A DNA stretch of 64,000 bases from Cribrihabitans_A neustonicus (lineage in GTDB: Bacteria > Pseudomonadota > Alphaproteobacteria > Rhodobacterales > Rhodobacteraceae), in NCBI RefSeq assembly GCF_048820895.1, contig NZ_JBMERQ010000005.1, positions 124,001 to 188,000 on the forward strand. Direction: 5' to 3'. The position numbers were made by a program, and so were the translations under genes. Under the pieces are notes generated by a model. That model was not told the origin of the DNA, did not search any database, and worked only from the letters and a program-made list of their open reading frames with translations. Position 1 is the first letter of the stretch, and every line of letters starts with the position of its first letter. Positions 8,265 to 16,659 of this stretch are shown one piece after another.

Positions 8265-10345
8265 GCACACCTGAACCCGCCCGGATGCAAACCTCCGGCC
8301 CCAAACCCTCCTTCTGGCGCAACCTGTCGCTGGTCTGGCTGGTTCCGGTGCTGGCGCTGGCGGTATCGCTCGGTGTGGCGTGGAAAGCCTATTCCGAGCG
8401 CGGCGTGCTGATCAGCATCAGCTTCCCCAACGCCGAAGGCATCGCGGCGGGCGAAACTACGGTCCGTTACCGGGATGTGGTGGTGGGCCGGGTCGAGAAG
8501 GTGGGCTTCGGCGATAGCCTCAGCACGGTGGTGGTGCTCGCCCGCATCAATCAGGACGTCGCCCCGTATCTGGATTCCGATGCCGCCTTCTGGGTGGTCC
8601 GGCCGGAGGTAAGCACCCGCGGCATCACCGGGCTTAGCACGGTCCTGTCCGGCGTCTACATCGAAGGCGCCTGGGACGACCAGCCCGGCGTGGCGCGCAC
8701 CAGCTTCGAAGGCACCGACCGGCCGCCGCTGGCACAGCCCGGCAAGCAGGGCCGGCGCATTACCCTGCGCACTGAAGACGGGACAATGATCTCCGAAGGC
8801 GCGCCGGTCTTGTTCCGCGGTATCGAGGTCGGACGCCTGGAGAAGCCGCGCCTTACGGTGAGCGGAAAGGATATCGTGGTCGACGCCTTCATCGAGGCAC
8901 CGCACGACCGCCGCATCAACTCCGCCACCCGGTTCTGGGACACTTCCGGCTTTTCGGTCTCGATTGGCGCCAGCGGGCTGTCTCTGGATGTTGACAGCCT
9001 CGCCTCGCTGGTCGCGGGCGGCATCGAGTTCGACACCGTCTTCGACGGCGGCAAGCCGGTGGGCGAGAGTACAGTGTTCGACATCCACCCGGACGAAGCC
9101 TCCGCCCGGCGCACCGCCTTTGCCCGCACGCTGATCGGCGGGGTCACAGTCTCGGCGGCCTTTGGCGAGTCGGTCGCGGGCCTCGCGCCGGGAGCTGCGG
9201 TTCAGCTCGGCGGGGTGCGCGTGGGCGAGGTTGAAAGCCTAAACGCCGTAGTCCAGAGCGAAGATGGCGGCGCAGGATTGCAACTGATTGCCAGCCTGCA
9301 ACTCGAACCGGCTCTGATGGGGCTGCCGCCCGGATCGGGAGAGTCCGAGGTGCTCGACTACCTCGAACAGGCTGTGGAAGGCGGCCTGCGCGCCCGGCTT
9401 GCGGCGGCGGGGCTTTTCACTTCGGAACTGATCGTGGAGCTTGCCACGCTGGAGGGCGCCGAGCCTGCGGTGTTTCAACGCGAAGCCGAGCCCTATCCGG
9501 CGCTGCCCACCGTAGAGTCGGATTTGCCGGATTTCACCGCCACCGCCGAAGGCATGCTGGAACGCATCAAGGAACTGCCGGTCGAAGAGCTGATGGCGCA
9601 GGCGATCCGCACCCTCGAAAGCATCGAGGCGCTGGCCGCTTCCGACAGCCTGCGCGAAACCCCTGCCGCTGCCGTTGCCCTTCTGGAGGAAACACGCGCC
9701 CTAGTGGCCGACCCGGAAACGAAGGCGCTGCCGGGCGAGCTGCGCGCTGCGGTAGCCGATCTGCGCGGCACGCTGGCTGAGGTGCAGGAGAGCGGCGCCA
9801 TCGCAAACCTGTCCGCCGCGCTGGAGGAAGCCCGCAAGGCGGCCGCCGGCGTGACCGGCGCAGCGGACGAAGTCCCCGCGCTGATCGCCGACCTGCGCGC
9901 GCTTACTGCAAAAGCTAATTCGCTCGAGGCCGAGGAGCTGGTGACCTCCGCCCGCCAGCTTCTCGACAGCGCCGATGCGCTGATCGGCACTGAGGACGCG
10001 CGCGCCCTGCCCGCGTCGCTGAACGGTGCACTCGACGAGGTGCGCGCGGCGCTGGAGGAACTGCGCGAGGGCGGCGCGGTGGAAAACGCCAATGCCACCA
10101 TGGCCTCGGCCCGGGAAGCGGCGGATTCGGTTGCCGCCGCCACGGAAGGCTTGCCCGCCCTCTCCGCCCGGCTGAACCAGCTGGTCGCTCAGGCCGAAGG
10201 CGTGGTCTCCGCATATGGCGCACGCTCCAGCTTCAACACCGAAACGCTCGATGCGCTGCGGGAGGTGAGGGCCGCGGCCCGCGCGGTGTCGCAGCTCGCA
10301 CGCAAGCTCGAACGCGACCCGAATTCCTTGCTCTTTGGGAGATGA
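8261..10345 (+). CDS. pqiB: MCE-domain lipid-transport protein PqiB
   Basis: 694 residues. An N-terminal inner-membrane anchor (LVWLVPVLALAVSLGVAW, about 25-42) is followed by successive MCE domains starting at ISISFPNAEGIAAGETTVRYRDV, at ITLRTEDGTMISEGAPVLFRG, and at GESVAGLAPGAAVQLGGVRVGEV. The last 250 residues are Ala/Glu/Leu-rich, helical and contain two related blocks of about 70 residues (roughly 484-556 and 578-647). In the family the MCE rings and C-terminal helices form a tube across the periplasm. The start overlaps the pqiA stop, and its own stop overlaps pqiC, both through ATGA. The much longer in-frame extension upstream is a shadow of pqiA. Confidence 0.9.
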   Translation: MSTPEPARMQTSGPKPSFWRNLSLVWLVPVLALAVSLGVAWKAYSERGVLISISFPNAEGIAAGETTVRYRDVVVGRVEKVGFGDSLSTVVVLARINQDVAPYLDSDAAFWVVRPEVSTRGITGLSTVLSGVYIEGAWDDQPGVARTSFEGTDRPPLAQPGKQGRRITLRTEDGTMISEGAPVLFRGIEVGRLEKPRLTVSGKDIVVDAFIEAPHDRRINSATRFWDTSGFSVSIGASGLSLDVDSLASLVAGGIEFDTVFDGGKPVGESTVFDIHPDEASARRTAFARTLIGGVTVSAAFGESVAGLAPGAAVQLGGVRVGEVESLNAVVQSEDGGAGLQLIASLQLEPALMGLPPGSGESEVLDYLEQAVEGGLRARLAAAGLFTSELIVELATLEGAEPAVFQREAEPYPALPTVESDLPDFTATAEGMLERIKELPVEELMAQAIRTLESIEALAASDSLRETPAAAVALLEETRALVADPETKALPGELRAAVADLRGTLAEVQESGAIANLSAALEEARKAAAGVTGAADEVPALIADLRALTAKANSLEAEELVTSARQLLDSADALIGTEDARALPASLNGALDEVRAALEELREGGAVENANATMASAREAADSVAAATEGLPALSARLNQLVAQAEGVVSAYGARSSFNTETLDALREVRAAARAVSQLARKLERDPNSLLFGR

Positions 10346-10908
10346 TCATGAGACACAGCCTGCCAGCGCTGTTCTGCGCTACCTTGCTGGCCGCTTGCGG
10401 CGCCTCCAACGACGCCCGCTACCTGATCACCGCCGCGCCGGGGGCGGAGAAGGTCCGCGTGCGGGCGCAGTCGGTGGAGATGCGGCTGGTCTCCCTGCCT
10501 GCCTATGCCGCCGCGGTGGAGATCGTGGCGGAGGGCGACGGCGGCGCGCTGTTTACCCTGCCGGATGCTGTCTGGGCCGATGATCCGGCGCGCGGCATCA
10601 CCGCGGCGCTTGCGCGCGGGCTGGCCGAGCGCAGCACGGCCGAGGTCGCGGTCGAGCCCTGGCCGCTGAACGAAGGCCCCGACGCGCGTATTGACGTCCG
10701 TATCGACCAGGCGCACCGGCGGGCCGGGGGGCTCTTCGTGCTGGCCGGGCAATACGCGGTGTCCTCGCCCGAGGACACGCTGCGGGAATTCCTGCGGCGT
10801 TTCGAAATCACCGTGCCCGCCGCCGGGGAAGGGCCTACCGCAACGGCCCAGGCGATGACACTGGCGCTGGCTGAACTGTCGGGCCAGATGGCCGCCGCGC
10901 TGCGCTGA
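10342..10908 (+). CDS. pqiC: PqiC-like outer-membrane lipoprotein (DUF330/ABC-type auxiliary lipoprotein)
   Basis: 188 residues beginning with a lipoprotein signal peptide. The lipobox LLAAC puts the lipidated cysteine near residue 19. The body (SNDARYLITAAPGAEKVRVRAQSVEM, then VWADDPARGITAALARGLAERS) fits the PqiC/DUF330 family. It is coupled to pqiB by a four-base ATGA overlap and is the last gene of the operon, with a strong hairpin 32 bases after its stop. In E. coli PqiC sits in the outer membrane and interacts with the end of the PqiB tube. Confidence 0.85.
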   Translation: MIMRHSLPALFCATLLAACGASNDARYLITAAPGAEKVRVRAQSVEMRLVSLPAYAAAVEIVAEGDGGALFTLPDAVWADDPARGITAALARGLAERSTAEVAVEPWPLNEGPDARIDVRIDQAHRRAGGLFVLAGQYAVSSPEDTLREFLRRFEITVPAAGEGPTATAQAMTLALAELSGQMAAALR

Positions 10909-10940
10909 CCGGCGGCACCCGAAGGGAGAAACATAGAAAA

Positions 10941-10973
10941 CGCCCGCCGGACACTGCCGGCGGGCGCTTTGCT
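10941..10973 (+). terminator. Intrinsic terminator after pqiC
   Basis: Perfect 10-base stem CGCCCGCCGG / CCGGCGGGCG with a six-base loop, followed by CTTTGCTTTATC. It ends the pqi operon. Confidence 0.85.
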
Positions 10974-11002
10974 TTATCTCGTTGCTTGTTGCAGGCGGCA
11001 GC

Positions 11003-11203
11003 TCAGTTGCCGGAACCCAGCACCGCCTGGCCGCCCTTGTAGGCAAGCTTGCCTGCACCGACCGCGCCCTTGGCCACCACCTTGGCGGTACCGGCCGCCA
11101 CGCCGACGCTGTTGTCGATGGCTTGATCGGTGGAACAGGCCGACAGGGCAACGGCGGCGGAGATCAGCGCGGCAACGGCGATCTTGCGGGCGATAATGGT
11201 CAT
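11003..11203 (-). CDS. Small lipoprotein of unknown function
   Basis: 66 residues, preceded by a strong ribosome site (AAGGAGACCG before the ATG at 11203). The signal peptide ARKIAVAALISAAVALSAC ends in a lipobox (LSAC), with the lipidated cysteine at about residue 23. The mature part is short and rich in Gly, Ala and Lys (VGVAAGTAKVVAKGAVGAGK), giving an amphipathic, low-complexity tail. This size and composition resembles entericidin-like and other small stress lipoproteins, but no specific family was recognised. It stands alone, convergent with the pqi operon. Confidence 0.75.
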   Translation of the reverse strand: MTIIARKIAVAALISAAVALSACSTDQAIDNSVGVAAGTAKVVAKGAVGAGKLAYKGGQAVLGSGN

Positions 11204-11403
11204 CTCGGTCTCCTTTCCCCCGATGGCGGGGTGTGGTGGCGAAAGCGCGGCGGCGTCCTGAGCCGGGTCTTGCCGCCTCTGCGCCTGCTGGCGGATCCGC
11301 TTCCAGTTCGATCCGCCGCCTTGCCGATTGGATACCGGCTTTCCTCAGCGCAGAAAAACGAATAAGAAACATGATTGAAACCACATCCACTCATGGTTCA
11401 CCT

Positions 11404-12348
11404 ATGGACATCGCCCTGATCCGCACTTTTCTGGAAGTTGCCGCCACCGGCTCCTTCGTCAGCGCCAGCGACAGGCTGTTTGTCACTCAGTCGGCTGTCA
11501 GCCTCCGCATCCAGCGGCTGGAGGATTCGCTGGGCAAACAGCTGTTCACCCGCTCCAAGTCCGGCGCGGTCCCGACGTCCGCCGGGCGCGAATTCGAGCG
11601 CTACGCGCTGTCGCTCGTGAAAATCTGGGAAGAAGCGCGCCAGCAGGTAGGCCTGCCCGAGGGTTATACCCGGTCGCTCACTATTGCGGCGCAATACTCC
11701 CTCTGGCCCCGTCTCGGCTTCCGCTGGATCGACAGCCTGCGGCAGGAAGTGCCGGACTTGAACGTGCGCGCCGAACTGGGCATGCCGGACCGCATTACCC
11801 GCTTTCTGATCGAGGGGCTGGTGCAGGTCGGGCTGGTCTATACCCCGCAATTGCGCCCCGGCCTCACCGCGCAAAAGCTGATCGAAGAGGAACTGGTGCT
11901 GGCGGCCTCCTGGGAAGCCACGCTGCCGGAAGCCGCGGAGCACTATGTCTTTGTCGATTGGGGGCCGGAATTCATCCACGCCCATGCGCTTGAACTGCCG
12001 GAACTGACCAGCACGGGGCTGACCCTGTCGCTGGGGGCAATGGCGGCTGAATTCGTGATCGGGCGGCGCGCGGCGGCCTACCTGCCTGCACGCTCGATCA
12101 AGCGGCATCTGGACGAAGGCCGCCTGCATCTGGTCCCGGACGCGCCGCGCTTTCCCTATCCGGTCTGGGCAGTCTGGCGGGACGATCTCGATCCCGGCTT
12201 GCGCGCTACTGCGGAACGCTCGCTGCGGGCGGTGACCGACCGGATCGGCAGCGAGCAGAATGCTGTCATCGCCGAGCTGCGCGGGATCAGCGAAGGAGGA
12301 ACGGTCGAGGTCCTGGGCGGCACGGGGGACAGCAATCCGCCAGCTTAA
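11404..12348 (+). CDS. LysR-family transcriptional regulator
   Basis: 314 residues. The N-terminal helix-turn-helix (DIALIRTFLEVAATGSFVSASDRLFVTQSAVSLRIQRLE) is followed by the usual LysR effector-binding domain. An in-frame ATG 33 bases upstream (11371) is an alternative start; 11404 is preferred because family members usually begin this close to the helix-turn-helix. No target operon is adjacent on the opposite strand other than the small lipoprotein gene 200 bases away, so the regulon cannot be inferred. A hairpin lies between its stop and the convergent YciE-type gene. Confidence 0.88.
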   Translation: MDIALIRTFLEVAATGSFVSASDRLFVTQSAVSLRIQRLEDSLGKQLFTRSKSGAVPTSAGREFERYALSLVKIWEEARQQVGLPEGYTRSLTIAAQYSLWPRLGFRWIDSLRQEVPDLNVRAELGMPDRITRFLIEGLVQVGLVYTPQLRPGLTAQKLIEEELVLAASWEATLPEAAEHYVFVDWGPEFIHAHALELPELTSTGLTLSLGAMAAEFVIGRRAAAYLPARSIKRHLDEGRLHLVPDAPRFPYPVWAVWRDDLDPGLRATAERSLRAVTDRIGSEQNAVIAELRGISEGGTVEVLGGTGDSNPPA

Positions 12349-12376
12349 CGGCCCGGCGGGCTGAGCCCCGAAGGCA

Positions 12377-12399
12377 GCCGCCCGCAACCCGCGGGCGGC
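12377..12399. terminator. Bidirectional hairpin between convergent genes
   Basis: Nine-base stem GCCGCCCGC / GCGGGCGGC with loop AACCC, lying between the LysR stop and the YciE-type gene stop. The T-run is weak on both sides. Confidence 0.5.
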
Positions 12400-12415
12400 C
12401 TCGCCGGGGAACTAT

Positions 12416-12883
12416 TCAGTTAATCTCCGAGACTGCCAGATTTGTCAGCTTGCTGTTAGCTGCCTTCTCCTGATCCAGAATATCGGTCAGCAGGTCGTGC
12501 GCTTCGGAATGCCCCAGAACCCTAGCCCATTCGCGCAGGGTCCCGTAACGGGCAATTTCGTAATGCTCAACCGCCTGGCACGCCGCCACAAGGGCCGCAT
12601 TCTTCGCATCGCCGGTGGCTTCCTGCATGATTTCCTGGGCTTCCTTGACAAGGCCCTCTATCGCCTCGCATTTTTCTCCGGAAGCCTTCTCGCCAATCGA
12701 ACTAAAGACCTTTTCCAGGGTCTTCACCTGCTCCTTTGTCTCTTCCAGGTGATCGCTGATCGCCTGTTTCAGCTTCTTGCCGTTGGCCGCCTCCTGCACC
12801 TCGGGCAGGGCTTTCACCAACTTCTGTTCGGCGTAGTAAATGTCCTGCAGCGTGTGCAGGAAGACGTCTTGCAGCGTTTTCAT
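12416..12883 (-). CDS. YciE-type ferritin-like protein (DUF892)
   Basis: 155 residues, almost entirely helical, starting KTLQDVFLHTLQDIYYAEQKLVKALPEVQEAA. This is the DUF892/YciE signature: a ferritin-like four-helix bundle with spaced acidic and histidine residues (DHLEETKEQVKTLE, QAVEHYEIARYGTL). Members are linked to osmotic and stationary-phase stress; the enzymatic role is unsettled. It lies 89 bases downstream of the PRC-barrel gene on the same strand. No separate EcfG-type promoter is visible in that gap, so it may be read from the PRC promoter. The gap also holds a 14-base perfect palindrome, CGTAATGCATTACG, at 12902-12915. Confidence 0.87.
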   Translation of the reverse strand: MKTLQDVFLHTLQDIYYAEQKLVKALPEVQEAANGKKLKQAISDHLEETKEQVKTLEKVFSSIGEKASGEKCEAIEGLVKEAQEIMQEATGDAKNAALVAACQAVEHYEIARYGTLREWARVLGHSEAHDLLTDILDQEKAANSKLTNLAVSEIN

Positions 12884-12941
12884 CGTGCTACCTCTGGAAC
12901 TCGTAATGCATTACGCGCGGCCGGCCAGGGCCACGGCGGAA

Positions 12942-12966
12942 GCCCGGGGCGCAGAAGGCCCCGGGC
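12942..12966 (-). repeat. Hairpin between PRC-barrel and YciE-type genes
   Basis: Nine-base stem GCCCGGGGC / GCCCCGGGC with a seven-base loop, just 3' of the PRC-barrel stop. It lacks a clear T-run, so it may reduce rather than stop read-through into the YciE-type gene. Confidence 0.45.
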
Positions 12967-12972
12967 GCGGTT

Positions 12973-13335
12973 TCATAGCCAGTAGTATGGCACGCCGAAG
13001 TGGTCGTGGGCGCGCTTCTCGTACTGGCGGTCCTCATGCCAGTTGCGCGGGCGTTCCGGCGCCCCTTTCAGTGTTTCGGGTGTGATGTCAGTTACGAAAC
13101 CACCAAGTTGCACATCGTAGTTCAGCGCATTCCAGGGGATGGTGTGTTCGTCTTCTCCGATCCCCAGAAAACCGCCGAAAGTCATTACCGCATAAGCCAC
13201 TTTGCCGGAGCTCTTGTCGATCATCAGGTGGTCGATGGAGCCAACGTGTTCGCGGTTCTTGTCGTAAACCTTGGTGCCGTCCACATCGCGCGAGGACACC
13301 AGGCTGGCTGCGCTTCGGGTCTGGCCATGTTCCAT
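12973..13335 (-). CDS. PRC-barrel domain protein
   Basis: 120 residues. The start at 13335 is set by AAGGAGGAAA about six bases upstream; longer in-frame versions lack a ribosome site. The core (SSRDVDGTKVYDKNREHVGSIDHLMIDKSSGKVAYAVMTFGGFLGIGEDEHTIPW, cited here in parts) is a PRC barrel, ending in HDHFGVPYYWL. Bacterial PRC-barrel proteins of this type are often general-stress genes in Alphaproteobacteria. An EcfG-like promoter lies upstream, consistent with that. The molecular function is unknown. Confidence 0.85.
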   Translation of the reverse strand: MEHGQTRSAASLVSSRDVDGTKVYDKNREHVGSIDHLMIDKSSGKVAYAVMTFGGFLGIGEDEHTIPWNALNYDVQLGGFVTDITPETLKGAPERPRNWHEDRQYEKRAHDHFGVPYYWL

Positions 13336-13403
13336 GACGCTTTCCTCCTTCTGTGCGTTGCCTTTCGCATTGCTGCGGCACGGCTCCTGCCATGCAGGGG
13401 AGC

Positions 13404-13428
13404 AACGTCTGGTGGAGGGGGATGTTCC
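13404..13428 (-). promoter_or_regulatory. EcfG-like (general stress sigma factor) promoter for the PRC-barrel gene
   Basis: Read on the minus strand the segment is GGAAC, 17 bases, GTT, matching the alphaproteobacterial EcfG/RpoE-type pattern (GGAAC-N16-18-GTT). The -10 element is about 70 bases upstream of the ATG at 13335. The same arrangement occurs before the catalase gene in this window. Confidence 0.6.
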
Positions 13429-13536
13429 GGGCTTCGCTCCGGAATTCTCCCGTATCGGCCGGTATCCGCGCATGGCAGCGCGCCTTTCCGGAGACTTGCC
13501 GCGCCGTGACAGACGGCGCGGCGCGGCGCCCGAAGG

Positions 13537-14910
13537 CTACCCCAGCACCGCATCCGCCGCGCGCCGGGCAGCGGCGGCAATCTCACCTGCCTGCTCGCGG
13601 GTGAGGCACAGCGGCGGCGCGAAGCCCAGGATATCACCCTGCGGCATGGCGCGGGCAATCACCTTCTCCTGCTCCAACAGCTTCGCGGCAATCTGCGGAC
13701 CGATCTTGGCGCCCGCGTCGAAGAACTTGCGGCTGCCCGGGTCCTCGGCAAACTCGACCGCACACAGCATCCCCTCGCCGCGCACCTCTCCGAGGTTGGG
13801 ATGGCCGGCAAATGCCTCTGCCATCGCCTGATTGAGCACAGCGCCGGTGTCGCGGGCGTTTTCCACCAGGCCCAGCTCGTCGATCAGTTTGAGATTGGCA
13901 ACCCCTGCGGCAGCGCCGATCGGATGCGCCGAATAGGTCCAGCCATGGCCGATCGGGCCGTTTTCGTCGGTGCCCTGCTCCAGAACTTTCCAGACCCTGT
14001 CCGACACGATCGAGCCCGACAAGGGCGCATAGGCCGAGGTCAGCCCCTTGGCGATGGTGATGATATCGGCCTCGATACCATAGTGATCCGCGCCGAACAT
14101 GGAGCCGAGGCGGCCGAAACCGGTCACCACCTCATCCGCCACCAGCAGGATATCGTGTTTCTTCAACACCGGCTGGATCGCCTCCCAGTAACCCGCGGGC
14201 GGCGGCACGATGCCGCCGGTGCCAAGGATCGGCTCACCGATGAAGGCCGCGATGGTGTCCGCGCCCTCACGCTCGATCAGTGCCTCCAGCTCCGCTGCGC
14301 AGTGGGCGGAGAACTCCGCCTCGCTCTGTTCCGTATTTTGGCGGCGGTAGTAGTAGGGCGCCTCGGTGTGCAGCACTTGCGCCAGCGGCAGGTCGAACTT
14401 CTTGTGGAACAGCTCCAGCCCGGTGAGCGAGCCGGTGACCAGCCCCGAGCCATGGTAGCCGCGCCAGCGCGAGATGATCTTCTTCTTCTCCGGCCGGCCT
14501 AGGATGTTGTTGTAATACCAGATCAGCTTCACGTTGGTTTCATTGGCGTCCGAGCCGCCGAGGCCGAAATAGACCTTGGACATGTTGGCGGGCGCCCGGT
14601 CGAGGATCATCTTGGCCAGCGTGATCGAGGCTTCGGTGCCATGGCCGACGTAGGAATGGTAATAGGCGAGCTCGCGCGCCTGCTCGGCGATGGCTTCTGC
14701 GATCTCCGGCCGCCCGTAGCCCACGTTCACGCAGTAGAGCCCGGCGAAGGCATCAAGCAGCCTTGTGCCGTCGCGGTCCTCGATATGGACGCCGCTGGCG
14801 GTTTTGATGATGCGGTTCGGGCTCTCGCCGCGGGCGTGCTGGGCCAAATGGGTAGAGGGGTGGAAGAAATTCTCCCGGTCCCACTGGTCAAGCTGGTCGT
14901 TCTTCAGCAT
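13537..14910 (-). CDS. Class III PLP-dependent aminotransferase (omega-transaminase type)
   Basis: 457 residues. The pyridoxal-binding lysine is about residue 288 (IITIAKGLTSAYAPLSG), and LLVADEVVTGFGRLGSMFG carries the conserved aspartate. From memory the protein closely resembles the structurally characterised Ruegeria sp. TM1040 (S)-selective omega-transaminase (PDB 3FCR). The start at 14910 is preceded by GAAAGGAC; the longer in-frame extension upstream is a shadow of the dehydrogenase gene. In Roseobacter ectoine clusters this position is 'atf', equivalent to DoeD, which deaminates 2,4-diaminobutyrate to aspartate semialdehyde. That substrate is inferred from the neighbouring asnR, ssd and doeA-like genes; 4-aminobutyrate or other amines are alternatives. 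Confidence 0.9.
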   Translation of the reverse strand: MLKNDQLDQWDRENFFHPSTHLAQHARGESPNRIIKTASGVHIEDRDGTRLLDAFAGLYCVNVGYGRPEIAEAIAEQARELAYYHSYVGHGTEASITLAKMILDRAPANMSKVYFGLGGSDANETNVKLIWYYNNILGRPEKKKIISRWRGYHGSGLVTGSLTGLELFHKKFDLPLAQVLHTEAPYYYRRQNTEQSEAEFSAHCAAELEALIEREGADTIAAFIGEPILGTGGIVPPPAGYWEAIQPVLKKHDILLVADEVVTGFGRLGSMFGADHYGIEADIITIAKGLTSAYAPLSGSIVSDRVWKVLEQGTDENGPIGHGWTYSAHPIGAAAGVANLKLIDELGLVENARDTGAVLNQAMAEAFAGHPNLGEVRGEGMLCAVEFAEDPGSRKFFDAGAKIGPQIAAKLLEQEKVIARAMPQGDILGFAPPLCLTREQAGEIAAAARRAADAVLG

Positions 14911-14940
14911 CTGTCGTCCTTTCGTCATCTGTTGGGGGGC

Positions 14941-15058
14941 GGAATTCCGTGGGAATTCCGGCGCGGAATTCGCCCGCTCTCCTGAGCTGTCTCCGGCCTG
15001 CGCGGGGCGTCCCGGATTTGGCGCCCAAATCCGGGACGAAATCCGCGCCGGATTTCGT
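14941..15058. repeat. Palindrome cluster between ssd and atf
   Basis: Three GGAATTC-type palindromes (14941, 14952, 14965) are followed by two perfect tandem hairpins: GTCCCGGATTTGG / CCAAATCCGGGAC (15009-15037, loop CGC) and ACGAAATCCG / CGGATTTCGT (15036-15058, loop CGC). Together they fill most of the 152-base gap. They could stabilise or attenuate the ssd-atf message. Similar GGAATTC or ATTTGG palindromes recur at 55668 and 61791. Confidence 0.75.
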
Positions 15059-15062
15059 CTGC

Positions 15063-16538
15063 CTAGGACCAGTCCCGGCAAACGTATTTCACTTCGGTAA
15101 AGGCCTCCATGCCGAGCCGGGCCCCCTCGCGGCCAAGCCCAGACTGCTTGATGCCGCCAAAGGGCACCGGCGCGCCGGTCACCTTGGTGCGGTTCACCGC
15201 CACCATACCGTATTGCAAGCCCCGGCTCATCCGGTAGAGGCGCTTGGGGTCGCGGCTGTGCACATAGGCGATCAGCCCGTACTCGCTGTCGTTCGCGCGC
15301 GCGAGCGCCTCTTCCTCGCTGTCGAACGGCGCGATGGCGGCGACGGGACCGAAGCTTTCCTCGCGCAGGATGCGGGCACCTTGAGGCACGTCCAGCAGCA
15401 CCGTCGGCTGGTAGAACAGCGGCCCCCGCGCATGGCGCGCGCCGCCGCAGGCCAGCCGCGCGCCGCGGGAGAGCGCATCGGCGACATGCGCCTCCTGCTT
15501 GGCCACCACGCCCTCGTGCATCAGCGGGCCGATATCCGGGTCTTGCATGCCGTCGCCAACGGTCAGTGCCGCCACGGCGCGGATAAAGCGGGCGCAGAAC
15601 TCCTCGTAGATGGGGCGTTCGACGAAGATCCGGTTGGCCGCCAGGCAATCCTGGCCGGAGGTTGCGAATTTCGCCTTCAGCGCCTCTTCCACCGCGGCGG
15701 GCAGGTCGGCGTCGGCAAAGACCAGCACGGGTGCGTGGCCGCCAAGCTCCATCACCAGCGACTTCACGGTGGAGGCGCATTGGCGGTAGAGCAGCCGGCC
15801 CACCTCGGTCGAGCCGGTGAAGGACAGGACCCGCACCCGGGGATCGCGTGTCCAGGGCTCTACCACGGCCTCCGCCTCTCCGGTCACCACGTTGAAGACA
15901 CCCGGGGGGATCCCTGCGCGCTCGGCCAGTTCGGCCAGGGCGAGCGCGCTGTAGGGGGTGTGCGCCGAAGGATGCGCCACCACGGTGCAGCCCGCCGCCA
16001 GCGCGGCCGCGGCCTTGCGGGTCAGCATGGCGCTGGGGAAGTTCCAGGGCGTGATCAGCGCCGCCACCCCGGCCGGCTCACGCCACAGTTCCACCTCAGC
16101 ACCGGGCAGATGACTGGTGATGCCCTCGATATTGGGGCGCTTGGCCTCCTCGGCGTAGAACTCGGCGAAGCTGGCCCCGTAAGCAATCTCGCCGCGCGCC
16201 TCGGACAGCGGCTTGCCCTGTTCCAGCACCATGATGCGGGCGAGATCCTCCTGGTGTTCCATCTGCAACACGCCCCAACGGGAGAGCCGTGCGGCGCGCT
16301 CCTGCGGCAGCAGCGCCGACCAGCTGGCAAAGGCCGTTTCCGCCGCGTCCACGGCTGCAGTGGCAGCTTCGCCGGGCAGGCTTGCCACGTGGCCAAGCTC
16401 GGCGCCAGTTGCCGGGTTGGTCACCGCAAAGCTTTCGCCCTCCGGCGCGCCGCACCACTTGCCGCCCACGTAGGAGAAGCTGCGCAGCAGCGCCTTGTCG
16501 CGGATTTCCGTGCTTGAAAGTATCGCAGTGTCGAGCAT
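15063..16538 (-). CDS. NAD(P)-dependent semialdehyde dehydrogenase (GabD/DoeC-like)
   Basis: 491 residues, the usual length for succinate-semialdehyde-type dehydrogenases. It shows the cofactor region PWNFPSAMLTRKAAAALAAGCTVV, the general base glutamate in MELGGHAPV, and the catalytic cysteine at about residue 298 in TSGQDCLAANRIF. It lies between asnR and the aminotransferase on the same strand. In Roseobacter ectoine clusters this gene is 'ssd', and its Halomonas counterpart DoeC oxidises aspartate semialdehyde to aspartate. Here it would complete the conversion started by the aminotransferase. A simple 4-aminobutyrate role (GabD) cannot be ruled out. Confidence 0.9.
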   Translation of the reverse strand: MLDTAILSSTEIRDKALLRSFSYVGGKWCGAPEGESFAVTNPATGAELGHVASLPGEAATAAVDAAETAFASWSALLPQERAARLSRWGVLQMEHQEDLARIMVLEQGKPLSEARGEIAYGASFAEFYAEEAKRPNIEGITSHLPGAEVELWREPAGVAALITPWNFPSAMLTRKAAAALAAGCTVVAHPSAHTPYSALALAELAERAGIPPGVFNVVTGEAEAVVEPWTRDPRVRVLSFTGSTEVGRLLYRQCASTVKSLVMELGGHAPVLVFADADLPAAVEEALKAKFATSGQDCLAANRIFVERPIYEEFCARFIRAVAALTVGDGMQDPDIGPLMHEGVVAKQEAHVADALSRGARLACGGARHARGPLFYQPTVLLDVPQGARILREESFGPVAAIAPFDSEEEALARANDSEYGLIAYVHSRDPKRLYRMSRGLQYGMVAVNRTKVTGAPVPFGGIKQSGLGREGARLGMEAFTEVKYVCRDWS

Positions 16539-16659
16539 GTGCCGCCTCCTCCAGCTTGTCCCCTGCGAGTGTGGCAGGCTGGAACAGAGAGTGTGACTGA
16601 AGTGACCCGGCCCCGGCAGAGGAATCCTCTGCCATCCCTGCCCGCGGCAGCAGGAAAAC

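Noticed and set aside
14911..15780. N-terminal extension of the class III aminotransferase to 747 residues
   Set aside because: The extra part is a frame-shifted reading of the dehydrogenase gene; the ATG at 14910 has a good ribosome site and matches the family start.
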